A stretch of 64,000 bases of DNA from NCBI RefSeq assembly GCF_036330325.1, contig NZ_JAZDRO010000001.1, positions 496,001 through 560,000 of the forward strand, in the 5' to 3' direction. Below the pieces are notes generated by a model, which saw only the letters and a list, made by a program, of their open reading frames with translations, did not search any database and had not been told where the DNA came from. The DNA is from Hyphobacterium marinum. Its GTDB lineage: Bacteria; Pseudomonadota; Alphaproteobacteria; Caulobacterales; Maricaulaceae. The translations under genes and the position numbers were made by a program. Positions 33,529-40,782 of this stretch are shown piece after piece; within the stretch, counting starts at the first letter, position 1; each line of letters opens with the position of its first letter.

Positions 33529-34605
33529 TCAGGTCTCTTTGCGGTCAAACAGGCTCCGGGTCCGGTTGGCGAGCGCGACCAGTGACAACATGACCGGCAC
33601 CTCGACGAGGACGCCGACGACGGTCGCCAAGGCCGCCCCTGAATTGATGCCAAACAGGCTGATCGCGACCGCCACGGCGAGTTCGAAGAAGTTCGATGTG
33701 CCGATCAGGGCACAGGGCGCGGCGATGCTGAACGGCACCCGCCACAGCCAGGCTGCGCCATAGGCCAGCACGAACATGCCATAGGTCTGGATCAGGAGCG
33801 GGGCCGCGATCATGGCAATGACGAGCGGACGCTCCAGCAGGACATTGCCCTGAAAACCGAAGAGCAGGACAACGGTGATGAGGAGGCCGGCCATTCCGAC
33901 CGGTTTGATGCGCGCGTTGAAGCGGTCGAGCCGGGAGTGACCGGATACCGTCCCGCCTTGCAGCAACATGCGGCGCACCAGCGTCCCTGCAGCCAGCGGG
34001 GCGACGACATACAACAGGGCCGAGATGAGCAGGGTGTCCCACGGGACCACGATATTGGTGACGCCCAGGAGCACGGCGACCAGCGGTGCGAAGGCGACGA
34101 TCATGATCACGTCATTGGCCGCGACCTGGACCAGCGTGTAGTTCGGGTCGCCCCGGGTCAGCTGCGACCAGACGAAGACCATGGCGGTGCAGGGCGCGGC
34201 CCCCAGGAGAATGAGGCCGGCGATATACTGGGCGGCGTCATCAGGTGCGATGAAGCGGGCAAACACGGTTTCAAAGAACAGGACCGCCAACAGGGCCATC
34301 GAGAAGGGCTTGATCAGCCAGTTGACAACCAGCGTGATGATCAACCCCTTGGGTTGCCGCCCGATCCGCGACAGACCGGACAGGTCCACCTGGACCATCA
34401 CCGGGAAGATCATCGCCCAGATCAGGATGGCGACGACCAGATTGACTGAGGCGTATTCGATACGGCTAAGGCTGGCGAAGACGGCAGGGAACAGAGCGCC
34501 AAGACCGATACCGGCCAGAATGGCGAGCCCGACCCAGATCGTGAGCCATTTTTCGAACAGGCCGATCCCGCCCGGTGCGGGGCTTTCTGGTGGCGTTGCC
34601 GGCAT
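33529..34605 (-). CDS. acr3: Arsenite efflux transporter ACR3
   Basis: A 358-residue, ten-helix arsenite exporter. GAAPCTAMVFVWSQLTRGDPNYTLVQVAANDV includes the conserved Cys139 of helix 4. Early FPAVFASLSRIEYASVNLVVAILIWAMIFPVM is typical of ACR3. It is the last gene of the ars operon arsR-arsC-acr3, 36 bases after arsC. Confidence 0.93.
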   Translation of the reverse strand: MPATPPESPAPGGIGLFEKWLTIWVGLAILAGIGLGALFPAVFASLSRIEYASVNLVVAILIWAMIFPVMVQVDLSGLSRIGRQPKGLIITLVVNWLIKPFSMALLAVLFFETVFARFIAPDDAAQYIAGLILLGAAPCTAMVFVWSQLTRGDPNYTLVQVAANDVIMIVAFAPLVAVLLGVTNIVVPWDTLLISALLYVVAPLAAGTLVRRMLLQGGTVSGHSRLDRFNARIKPVGMAGLLITVVLLFGFQGNVLLERPLVIAMIAAPLLIQTYGMFVLAYGAAWLWRVPFSIAAPCALIGTSNFFELAVAVAISLFGINSGAALATVVGVLVEVPVMLSLVALANRTRSLFDRKET

Positions 34606-34641
34606 GGTGTTTCCTTCTTGCGGGCCGTATTGCGGCGGGTC

Positions 34642-35130
34642 TCAGCCTTCGCCGATCGCATCGAGCCGGGACTTCAGGGACAGCCGGTCGAGCGAGGCCA
34701 TTGGCAGATTGGTAAAGGCGTCCAGCCGCTGGCGCAGCTGGCGGTACGTGTCGGCGAAAGCCGCGGCCTTTTGCGCGTCGCTGCCGGTGACCGCAGCCGG
34801 GTCGGGCAGGCCCCAGTGTGCGCTCACGGGCTGACCGGGCCAGACGGGACAGGTCTCGGCCGCGGCGGAATCGCAAACCGTGAAGACGAAATCGAGCGGC
34901 GCGCCAGCGGCCGCGATCTCGTCCCAGCTTTTCGAGCGCAGCCCGGTGGTGTCGTGTCCCTCGCGTTTCAGCAGGGCAAGCGCGAACGGATTGACCTGTC
35001 CGGCCGGTTGGGACCCGGCCGAAAGCGCATGAAACCGGTCGACCGCCATGCGGTTGAGGAGGGATTCGGCGAGGATGGAGCGCGCCGAATTGCCGGTGCA
35101 GAGGAACAGGACGGCATAGGGCCGGGTCAT
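34642..35130 (-). CDS. arsC: Arsenate reductase, thioredoxin-coupled (LMWP fold)
   Basis: A 162-residue low-molecular-weight-phosphatase-fold arsenate reductase. The P-loop LFLCTGNSARSIL has Cys11 and Arg17, and a redox pair Cys86 and Cys94 (FTVCDSAAAETCPVWPG) matches the thioredoxin-linked ArsC type. Arsenate is reduced to arsenite for export by ACR3. The start MTRPYAVLF overlaps the arsR stop by four bases. A second, unrelated ArsC-fold gene lies at 48883-49230. Confidence 0.93.
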   Translation of the reverse strand: MTRPYAVLFLCTGNSARSILAESLLNRMAVDRFHALSAGSQPAGQVNPFALALLKREGHDTTGLRSKSWDEIAAAGAPLDFVFTVCDSAAAETCPVWPGQPVSAHWGLPDPAAVTGSDAQKAAAFADTYRQLRQRLDAFTNLPMASLDRLSLKSRLDAIGEG

Positions 35131-35453
35131 GCGGTCGCCTGACGCGGAACTGTCCCGCAAATGTCCGGGCGTCCGCCACAGCAGTCGCGGGTCAGGAAGT
35201 CGACGAGATCGCGCGCGCCCGCAATATCGAGTGAATAGAGAATTTGCCGGGAGCGCCGGGTCGAACGGATCAATCCAGCCCGTTCCAGGTGTTGAAGATG
35301 GCTGGTCAGGGTCGATGGTGGCGTTCCGGTGGCCTCGGCCAGGGCTCCGGCTGGCAAGGCTTTCGGCGCTTCGCGCGACAGGGTGCGGAAGATGGCGAGC
35401 CGGGTCGCGTGACCCAGCGCGGAGAAGGCATCAAGCGCGTCGTGATCGTCCAT
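35127..35453 (-). CDS. arsR: ArsR-family arsenic-responsive repressor
   Basis: A 108-residue winged-helix repressor with ALGHATRLAIFRTLSRE, the recognition region TPPSTLTSHLQHLERAGLI and YSLDIAGARDLVDFL. The C-terminal CCGGRPDIC (C91, C92, C99) is a likely arsenite-binding site, as in other alphaproteobacterial ArsR proteins. It is the first gene of the operon, with a hyphenated palindrome directly upstream. Confidence 0.92.
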   Translation of the reverse strand: MDDHDALDAFSALGHATRLAIFRTLSREAPKALPAGALAEATGTPPSTLTSHLQHLERAGLIRSTRRSRQILYSLDIAGARDLVDFLTRDCCGGRPDICGTVPRQATA

Positions 35454-35454
35454 G

Positions 35455-35480
35455 ATTCGACATTACGTGAAATATCGAAT
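35455..35480. promoter_or_regulatory. Likely ArsR operator
   Basis: ATTCGACAT (35455-35463) and ATATCGAAT (35472-35480) form a 9-base inverted repeat with one mismatch and an 8-base spacer, immediately upstream of the arsR start codon. Palindromes of this ATTCG type are typical autoregulatory ArsR sites. This is the only such palindrome I saw nearby. Confidence 0.55.
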
Positions 35481-35520
35481 TATGAAAGCCCCGTTTGCTG
35501 CAAAGTGTCTGTGTCCGATT

Positions 35521-36090
35521 CTATGCCGCCAGGAAGGCGGCGGTCTTGCGGAAGACGGCGACGCGGCCGGAAATCACCTCGTCGATCCGCCAGCCGAGAT
35601 CGGCCTGCAACGCGTCATAGATGCGGCCGCCCGCGACCGTATCGACACCGTCGATCAGGAGAAGACCATTGGTCTTCAACCGGGTCGTGGCGTGTCGAAG
35701 ATGCGCGGCCTGGGCCGCAAACCCGGTCGCGGGAGCGAGATAGACCGCGTCGGCGGTTCCGGCGCTTTCAGACGCCCGGACGCTGTTGAAGACCCGCAAC
35801 CGGCCCGCATCGGTCCCACGGGTCTGGCAGGCGGTTTCCACGATATCGGCCGCACCCGCTGAGGCTACGAGGCTCAGGAAAGCGCCGCGTTCGAGAATGG
35901 TCAGTGACGCGGTTTCATCCGCACCAAGCTGGAGCACCTTGTCGCCGGGACGGACCGCCTCTTCCATGAAATCGGCCAGCGCGATGTCGATACGGCCGTG
36001 CCGGCGGCGCACGCGGTGCTGCAGATTGCGCAGCGGGCGCGTCAGGCGGTCAAACAGGGAAGGCGTGGTCGGTGCATCAAGAATGGCCAT
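35521..36090 (-). CDS. Possible class I methyltransferase-fold protein
   Basis: A 189-residue protein. GDKVLQLGADETASLTILERGAFLSLVASAG resembles motif I of SAM-dependent methyltransferases, followed by ADAVYLAPATGFAAQAAHLRHATTRLKTNGLLLIDGV, but the glycine pattern is LGADETA rather than GxGxG. I am not certain that it binds SAM. The ATG at 36090 gives a sensible soluble N-terminus. Two GTTAAC sites lie upstream. Confidence 0.5.
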   Translation of the reverse strand: MAILDAPTTPSLFDRLTRPLRNLQHRVRRRHGRIDIALADFMEEAVRPGDKVLQLGADETASLTILERGAFLSLVASAGAADIVETACQTRGTDAGRLRVFNSVRASESAGTADAVYLAPATGFAAQAAHLRHATTRLKTNGLLLIDGVDTVAGGRIYDALQADLGWRIDEVISGRVAVFRKTAAFLAA

Positions 36091-36193
36091 GGTCGTCCCG
36101 ATCGTGAACAGCTCGTTAACGTCGGAAGACCCCGTCGCAAGGCGCGGGCCAATTGCAAACAAAGTGTTAACGTGAGGGGCGGACTGTTGGCGG

Positions 36194-37300
36194 CTAGAAG
36201 CCGTCCGGGTTGATCAGGACGATCTGGTTCATTGCCGAGTTGTTGGCGAAAACGAGGTCCGGCGTGCCGTCACCATTGAGGTCACCGGTCGTGACGCCAT
36301 AGGTGATATCGGCATCCTCACCGACCTCATGGCGGATGAACCCCGTCTCCAAGGACAGGAAAACTTCGTTTGTGGCGCGGATGCGCGTGGTGACAATGTC
36401 GGCCCGCCCGTCACCATTGAGATCGGCCACCGCGATTCCGTAAGTCGCTTCGGAGCCATCGCCGAAGAAGACGGGATCGGAGAACCCGCCTGCCCCATCG
36501 CCGAACACGACCGCACTGGGGCCGTCGATGCCCCCATAGGCGAGATCGGTATGGCCGTCGCCATTGATGTCGCCTGAAGCTAACGCCCGGCCCGTACCGA
36601 TACCCGGCAGATAGACCGGCTCGCCGAAACGACCGCCTTCATTGACATAGACAGGCTGTCCGTTGGGGTCGCGATTGGCAAAGGCGAGATCGATATCACC
36701 GTCGCCGTCGAGATCGGCCGCCACGACGCCCACCGTCTGATCGTCACCAAGTAGGGGCGTGATGTCGGTGAACCGCCCGGATCCGTCATTGCGGTAGACG
36801 AGATTGGCCGATCCGCGCTGGGAGAGGACGAGGTCAATATCGCCATCGCCGTCAATGTCGGCAGAAACGATGGCCCGGGACTGGACCAGGCCGCCGAACT
36901 CGGTCCGGTTCGAAAATGCGCCGGTGCCGTCATTGTAGAGGACGCTCAAAGGCAGGCGATCGTGCGCTACCGCGACGTCGAGATCGCCATCGCCGTCATA
37001 GTCGCCGAGTGCCGCCTCGTAGCCGGTTGCGGCGATGTCCCCGAGATTGCGCGAAGCGGTGAAGAATCCCGTCCCGTTGTTGAAGAAGACCTGATCCTGA
37101 CCGGTCCAGTGACGGCCATTGACAACAATGCCGTCGAGATCGCTGTCGCCATCGACATCCCCGAGCGCAACCGAGGCCGTCAGGTCCGTCTCGTTGCCGA
37201 AGAGAAGATAAGGGTGAAAGCCGAAGGGTGACGCCGATGCAGGTCCCGCAGTCAGGACCACGGCGGTGATTGAGGCGGTCAGGCAGAGGCGAAGGGACAC
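36194..37300 (-). CDS. Secreted FG-GAP/VCBS seven-repeat protein
   Basis: A 368-residue protein with a signal peptide (SLRLCLTASITAVVLTAGPASAS). It contains seven VCBS-type repeats, each with a DxDGDGxxDL calcium-binding loop, at about residues 48, 100, 148, 197, 244, 293 and 340. Regular spacing of about 49 residues suggests one seven-bladed beta-propeller. It has no other domain, and nothing is left over for anchoring, so it is probably soluble in the periplasm or secreted. It is divergent from the acyltransferase gene. Function unknown. Confidence 0.85.
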   Translation of the reverse strand: MSLRLCLTASITAVVLTAGPASASPFGFHPYLLFGNETDLTASVALGDVDGDSDLDGIVVNGRHWTGQDQVFFNNGTGFFTASRNLGDIAATGYEAALGDYDGDGDLDVAVAHDRLPLSVLYNDGTGAFSNRTEFGGLVQSRAIVSADIDGDGDIDLVLSQRGSANLVYRNDGSGRFTDITPLLGDDQTVGVVAADLDGDGDIDLAFANRDPNGQPVYVNEGGRFGEPVYLPGIGTGRALASGDINGDGHTDLAYGGIDGPSAVVFGDGAGGFSDPVFFGDGSEATYGIAVADLNGDGRADIVTTRIRATNEVFLSLETGFIRHEVGEDADITYGVTTGDLNGDGTPDLVFANNSAMNQIVLINPDGF

Positions 37301-37424
37301 GGGGTGCAGCTCCGTTGGGAAAGCTCAGGGCAGCTTTCCCGGATGCGCCCGGCTTGGCAAGGTGCTGGCTGATTTTCCGCGCTTTCCTCTCGCCTGTAAC
37401 GCCCGAACGCTTCACACTGCACCC

Positions 37425-38249
37425 ATGACCGAGACTGGCCAGCACGTCGTTGACACGCTGATCGAGGAACGCGCCCCGCGCCTGATGACGCGCCCGCGCC
37501 TGTGGAGCGCAACCCGGGCCGTCGCCTATCCGCTGCTCGGGTATCGCAAGGCCGTCGGGCTTGCCGACACGATTGCGCCCATGGGCGGGGAAGAGGCGCT
37601 CGACTGGGTGCGCGGCTTTCTTGATCTCGATGTCCGGACCAGCGGGCTCGAGGCCATTCCCGAGCGCGGGGGCTGCGTGGTCATGGCCAATCATCCCGGC
37701 GGGATCGCGGACGGTGTGGCGGTCTGGGACGCGCTTCGGGCGCGCCGCCCCGATCTCTGCTATTTCGCCAACCGGGACGCGCTGCGGGTCTGTCCGGGTC
37801 TCGAAGACGTCGTCCTGCCGGTCGACTGGCGCAAGGACACACGCTCGCGCGAGCGCTCCCGCGAGACGGTGCGGGCCGCCCTGACCGCCTTTCAGCAGGA
37901 ACGCTGCGTGGTGATTTTCCCGGCCGGACGCATGGCGGAATGGAACTGGCGGCGCTGGCGGCTGACCGAAAAGCCCTGGCAGGTGACCGCGATCAGTTTC
38001 GCCCGGCGGTTCGGCTTTCCCGTCATCCCGATGGGCGTCACCCAGCGCATGCCGTTCCTCTATTACGCCCTCGCGCAAATGAGCGAGGAGCTGAAGGACA
38101 TGACGGTGTTTCACGGCTTCATGGGCAAGAAGCGCGCGCGCTACCGGCTCTCGTTCGGTGAGGCGATTGACCCCAAAACCCTGCCCGCCTCCGAAGCCGA
38201 AGCCACGGAGACGGTCCGCTTGGCGTGTGAGAAACTGGCCTGGGACTGA
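37425..38249 (+). CDS. Lysophospholipid acyltransferase, PlsC/OlsB-like
   Basis: A 274-residue acyltransferase. The motif ANHPGGIADG (H-x5-D type) followed by the FPAGR block and PVIPMGV match hemolysin-type lysophospholipid or ornithine-lipid acyltransferases. A short basic N-terminus precedes the domain. The usual NHxxxxD of classic PlsC is one residue longer here, which is normal for the OlsB-like branch. The precise acceptor lipid is not predictable. Start ATG 37425 is chosen because an upstream in-frame reading overlaps the divergent propeller gene. Confidence 0.75.
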   Translation: MTETGQHVVDTLIEERAPRLMTRPRLWSATRAVAYPLLGYRKAVGLADTIAPMGGEEALDWVRGFLDLDVRTSGLEAIPERGGCVVMANHPGGIADGVAVWDALRARRPDLCYFANRDALRVCPGLEDVVLPVDWRKDTRSRERSRETVRAALTAFQQERCVVIFPAGRMAEWNWRRWRLTEKPWQVTAISFARRFGFPVIPMGVTQRMPFLYYALAQMSEELKDMTVFHGFMGKKRARYRLSFGEAIDPKTLPASEAEATETVRLACEKLAWD

Positions 38250-38621
38250 TCAGCGATGCTGGTCGATCAGGATCGGATTGCCGTCCGGGTCGGTGAGGGT
38301 GAAATGGGCCGGGCCATTGGTGCCAGCCTCGATATCCTCGCCGGTGTCGAGACCAGCGGCCTTCAGGGCGGCCTGGATCTCGCGGACATCGGTGAAGTCG
38401 TCGAGATTCTGCGCCGACTGGTCCCAGCCCGGATTGAAGGTCAGCATGTTCTTCTCGAACATACCCTGGAAGAGGCCGAGTACGGTCTCGCCGTTCTTCA
38501 GGATCAGCCAGCCCTGGTCCAGATCGCCACCGAGCGTGGCAAAGCCCAGCTTTTCATAGAAGGCGCGCGAGGCGGCGATGTCTTTTACCGCGAGGCTGAT
38601 GGAAAAGGCTCCAAGCTTCAT
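38250..38621 (-). CDS. VOC/glyoxalase-like protein
   Basis: A 123-residue VOC-fold protein: KLGAFSISLAVKDIAASRAFYEKLGF, GWLILKNGETVLGLFQGMF, then NGPAHFTLTDPDGNPILIDQHR. This layout fits the glyoxalase/bleomycin-resistance superfamily. Residues that bind metal are not clearly identifiable. Its stop abuts the acyltransferase stop with no gap, so the two genes are convergent. Confidence 0.8.
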   Translation of the reverse strand: MKLGAFSISLAVKDIAASRAFYEKLGFATLGGDLDQGWLILKNGETVLGLFQGMFEKNMLTFNPGWDQSAQNLDDFTDVREIQAALKAAGLDTGEDIEAGTNGPAHFTLTDPDGNPILIDQHR

Positions 38622-38844
38622 GGGTGTCGTCCCCTGCTGGTTGTCATTGCCCGAAACCCTGCCCGGAAAAGCCGGCTCTGCCATCCCCCATGTGGGTGAG
38701 AAACGCGATCTGGGGGAGAAATCTCCCGCTTTCATGAGGGCTAGAGGGAATCAAAACCGAAATTGAATCTGTTACCCCGACGCAAGTCGGGGCCTAGCTT
38801 GCGCGATTTCTGGATCCCGGCTTTCGCCGGGCGAACGGATTAAG

Positions 38845-38909
38845 CGTCATCCCCCGGCTTGTCCGGGGGATCTTGCTTACGAGTGCCCCGAATAAATCGG
38901 GGCATGACG
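38845..38909. repeat. Composite palindromic repeat, copy 2
   Basis: It has the same layout as the copy at 9365-9433: outer CGTCAT (38845) and ATGACG (to 38909), first hairpin ATCCCCCGG/CCGGGGGAT at 38849-38871, second hairpin GCCCCGA/TCGGGGC at 38885-38903 with loop ATAAA. The first hairpin differs by one compensated base pair from copy 1. Confidence 0.8.
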
Positions 38910-39021
38910 CTATTGGGAGTCTCCGCCTTCTCCTTGATGGAGAAGGCCTCGCCTCGACTGGATCGAGGGTGGCTGACGCTTCGCGGACACCTCAGGATGA
39001 GGGTATGCTGGGGGCAACTTT

Positions 39022-39065
39022 CCTCATGCTGAGGTGCTTGCCTTTAGGCAAGCCTCGAAGCACGC
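39022..39065. repeat. CCTCATGCTGAGG palindromic repeat
   Basis: CCTCATGCTGAGG at 39022 is followed by GCTTGCC-TTTA-GGCAAGC and CTCGAAGCACG. It is a close copy of 9501-9544 in the same orientation and of 47723-47764 in the opposite one. Confidence 0.8.
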
Positions 39066-39115
39066 AAGGAAAAAGACCCCTCACCCTGACCCTCTCCCTG
39101 AAGGGAGAGGGAAAC

Positions 39116-39895
39116 CTAAGCCTCTCGCTCGACCATGTTCTGCTTGATCTTGGCGATGGCCTCGGCGGGGTTGAGGCCCTTCGGGCAGACCTGCGCGCAA
39201 TTCATGATCGTGTGGCAGCGGTAGAGCTTGAACGGGTCATCGAGATCGTCGAGCCGCTCGCCCGTCATCTCGTCGCGGCTGTCGGCGATCCAGCGATAGG
39301 CCTGGAGGAGGGCCGCCGGCCCCAGATATTTCTCGCCATTCCACCAGTAGGACGGGCAGGCCGTTGAACAGCAGGCACACAGGATGCACTCATAAAGCCC
39401 GTCGAGCTTGGACCGGTCTTCCTCGGTCTGCCGCCATTCGCGCTGCGGCTCGGGCGTCTTGGTCTGGAGGTAGGGCTCGACATAGGCATGCTGGGCGTAG
39501 AAATCCGTCAGATCGGGAATGAGATCCTTGACCACCGGCTGATGCGGCAGGGGCGAGATGGCGATGACGCCGGAAAACTCGTCCGACCCCTTGGTGCAGG
39601 CGATGGTGTTGCGCCCGCCGATATTCATCGAGCAGGAGCCACACACGCCTTCCCGGCAGGAACGGCGGAAGGCGAGCGTCGGGTCGATATTGTTCTTGAT
39701 CCAGATGAGGGCGTCGAGAACCATCGGCCCACACTGGTCCATGTCGACCGTATAGGTGTCCCAGCGCGGATTCTCGCCGGACTCCGGATCATAGCGGTAG
39801 ATGCGGAAGTCGCGCGTATTGGTCGCGCCTTCGGGTTTGGGCCAGACCTTGCCCTTGCGGATTTGCGAATTTTTCGGAAGCGCGAGTTCGACCAT
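39116..39895 (-). CDS. sdhB: Succinate dehydrogenase iron-sulfur subunit
   Basis: A 259-residue subunit of complex II. The 2Fe-2S cluster is held by CREGVCGSC, and the 4Fe-4S and 3Fe-4S clusters by CILCACCSTACPSYW and CHTIMNCAQVCPKG. It transfers electrons from SdhA flavin to quinone. It is the last gene of the operon, one base after the unknown orf226. A hairpin (39090-39115) follows its stop. Confidence 0.97.
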   Translation of the reverse strand: MVELALPKNSQIRKGKVWPKPEGATNTRDFRIYRYDPESGENPRWDTYTVDMDQCGPMVLDALIWIKNNIDPTLAFRRSCREGVCGSCSMNIGGRNTIACTKGSDEFSGVIAISPLPHQPVVKDLIPDLTDFYAQHAYVEPYLQTKTPEPQREWRQTEEDRSKLDGLYECILCACCSTACPSYWWNGEKYLGPAALLQAYRWIADSRDEMTGERLDDLDDPFKLYRCHTIMNCAQVCPKGLNPAEAIAKIKQNMVEREA

Positions 39896-39896
39896 C

Positions 39897-40577
39897 TTAT
39901 TCGGTCCCGTTGGTATCGGAGTTATCGGATTCGGTCATGGCGTCGGCGAGCCAGAGCTCGGTTATACGGGCGATGTCGGTGGCATAGGCTTCGGCCTCGG
40001 CGTGTGAAAAGCGCTCGCTGTCCGCACCGCCCAGCACACCGCCGATTTCGGCCGCCGCTGTGTTGATACGGGTCTCGTAGGCGTCCCATTCCACGCCGCC
40101 TTCGGGGCGGATTCCGGCATCCTGCAGCCGTTCGATCTCGGCCCCTATGATCGACAACGGCAGGCCATAGTCGCTGCGCCCGGTTTCTTCAGCGAAGAGA
40201 GCGGGCACGGGATCGAGTCCGGCCATCGCGTCATAGGCGACAAGGAAGAAGGGCAGCATTTCGCGTTCAAAGCCGGGGCTCGCGCCCTCGATCCAGCCAA
40301 TGAGCAGCGGATCCTCACACGTCATCGCGGCGGTACGCTCGGCGATCTCGCCGGAAATTTCAGCGCGAGCCTCGCTGTCATACTGGCCCAGCTCCATCCG
40401 CGTCTGCATGCGCAGCGCTCCGGCCTGCCAGGGCCGCAGCAGGTCACACTCCAGCCCGCGCTGGGTAATGACCTCGACGAGGATCAGGCCCTGACGCTGG
40501 GTCGGCAGACCATTGTTCTGTGCGAGTGCCGGTGCGGCGAACACAGCCAAAGTAGTCATGAGCAGGATGGCTCGCAT
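39897..40577 (-). CDS. Secreted protein of unknown function inside the sdh operon
   Basis: A 226-residue protein with a clear signal peptide ending APALAQ (about residue 20). The mature part is helical and acidic with two cysteines (ECDLLRP and TCEDPLL), which could form a disulphide in the periplasm. It starts one base after orf67 and ends one base before sdhB, so the three are translationally coupled. I do not recognise a family. Its place suggests co-expression with complex II; an assembly or periplasmic role is inference only. Confidence 0.75.
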   Translation of the reverse strand: MRAILLMTTLAVFAAPALAQNNGLPTQRQGLILVEVITQRGLECDLLRPWQAGALRMQTRMELGQYDSEARAEISGEIAERTAAMTCEDPLLIGWIEGASPGFEREMLPFFLVAYDAMAGLDPVPALFAEETGRSDYGLPLSIIGAEIERLQDAGIRPEGGVEWDAYETRINTAAAEIGGVLGGADSERFSHAEAEAYATDIARITELWLADAMTESDNSDTNGTE

Positions 40578-40578
40578 A

Positions 40579-40782
40579 CTAGCTCCCAAAAAGCGGACGA
40601 ATCACCAACCAAAAAATTGGCCATATGTGACCCAAAAATACATTCACAGGTATCGCGACGATCCAGTTCCACCAATTGTACTGATATCCATCAAAGAAAG
40701 TCAGGTATACGAATGTACCAAATGCGCCCAGTTCGTAACCAATAAAGACCAGTGACCCTATCGTGTCGCCAATTCCGCGCAT
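40579..40782 (-). CDS. Small AT-rich membrane protein inside the sdh operon
   Basis: A 67-residue hydrophobic protein with two helices (about 10-28 and 42-63). Its middle is unusually aromatic (FFDGYQYNWWNWIVAIPVN). The start ATG shares its A with the sdhA stop (TGATG), a strong sign of real coupled translation. My hand count gives about 45% G+C for the gene, against about 60% for the start of sdhA, so it stands out compositionally. I do not recognise the family. A role as an accessory complex II subunit or assembly factor is possible but untested. Confidence 0.7.
   Translation of the reverse strand: MRGIGDTIGSLVFIGYELGAFGTFVYLTFFDGYQYNWWNWIVAIPVNVFLGHIWPIFWLVIRPLFGS

Larger units (their letters stand above)
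38622..39115. other. Gene-free region of palindromic repeats
   Basis: A 494-base gap with no gene that I can support. It contains CCCCGA-CGCAAG-TCGGGG (38776-38792), CCCGGC-TTTC-GCCGGG (near 38816-38831), the composite element at 38845-38909, a second module at 38978-39002 (GCTTCGCGGACACCTCAGGATGAGG in two parts) and the CCTCATGCTGAGG module at 39022-39065. A stretch CTCTCCCTGAAGGGAGAG before sdhB may act as the sdh terminator. Confidence 0.75.
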
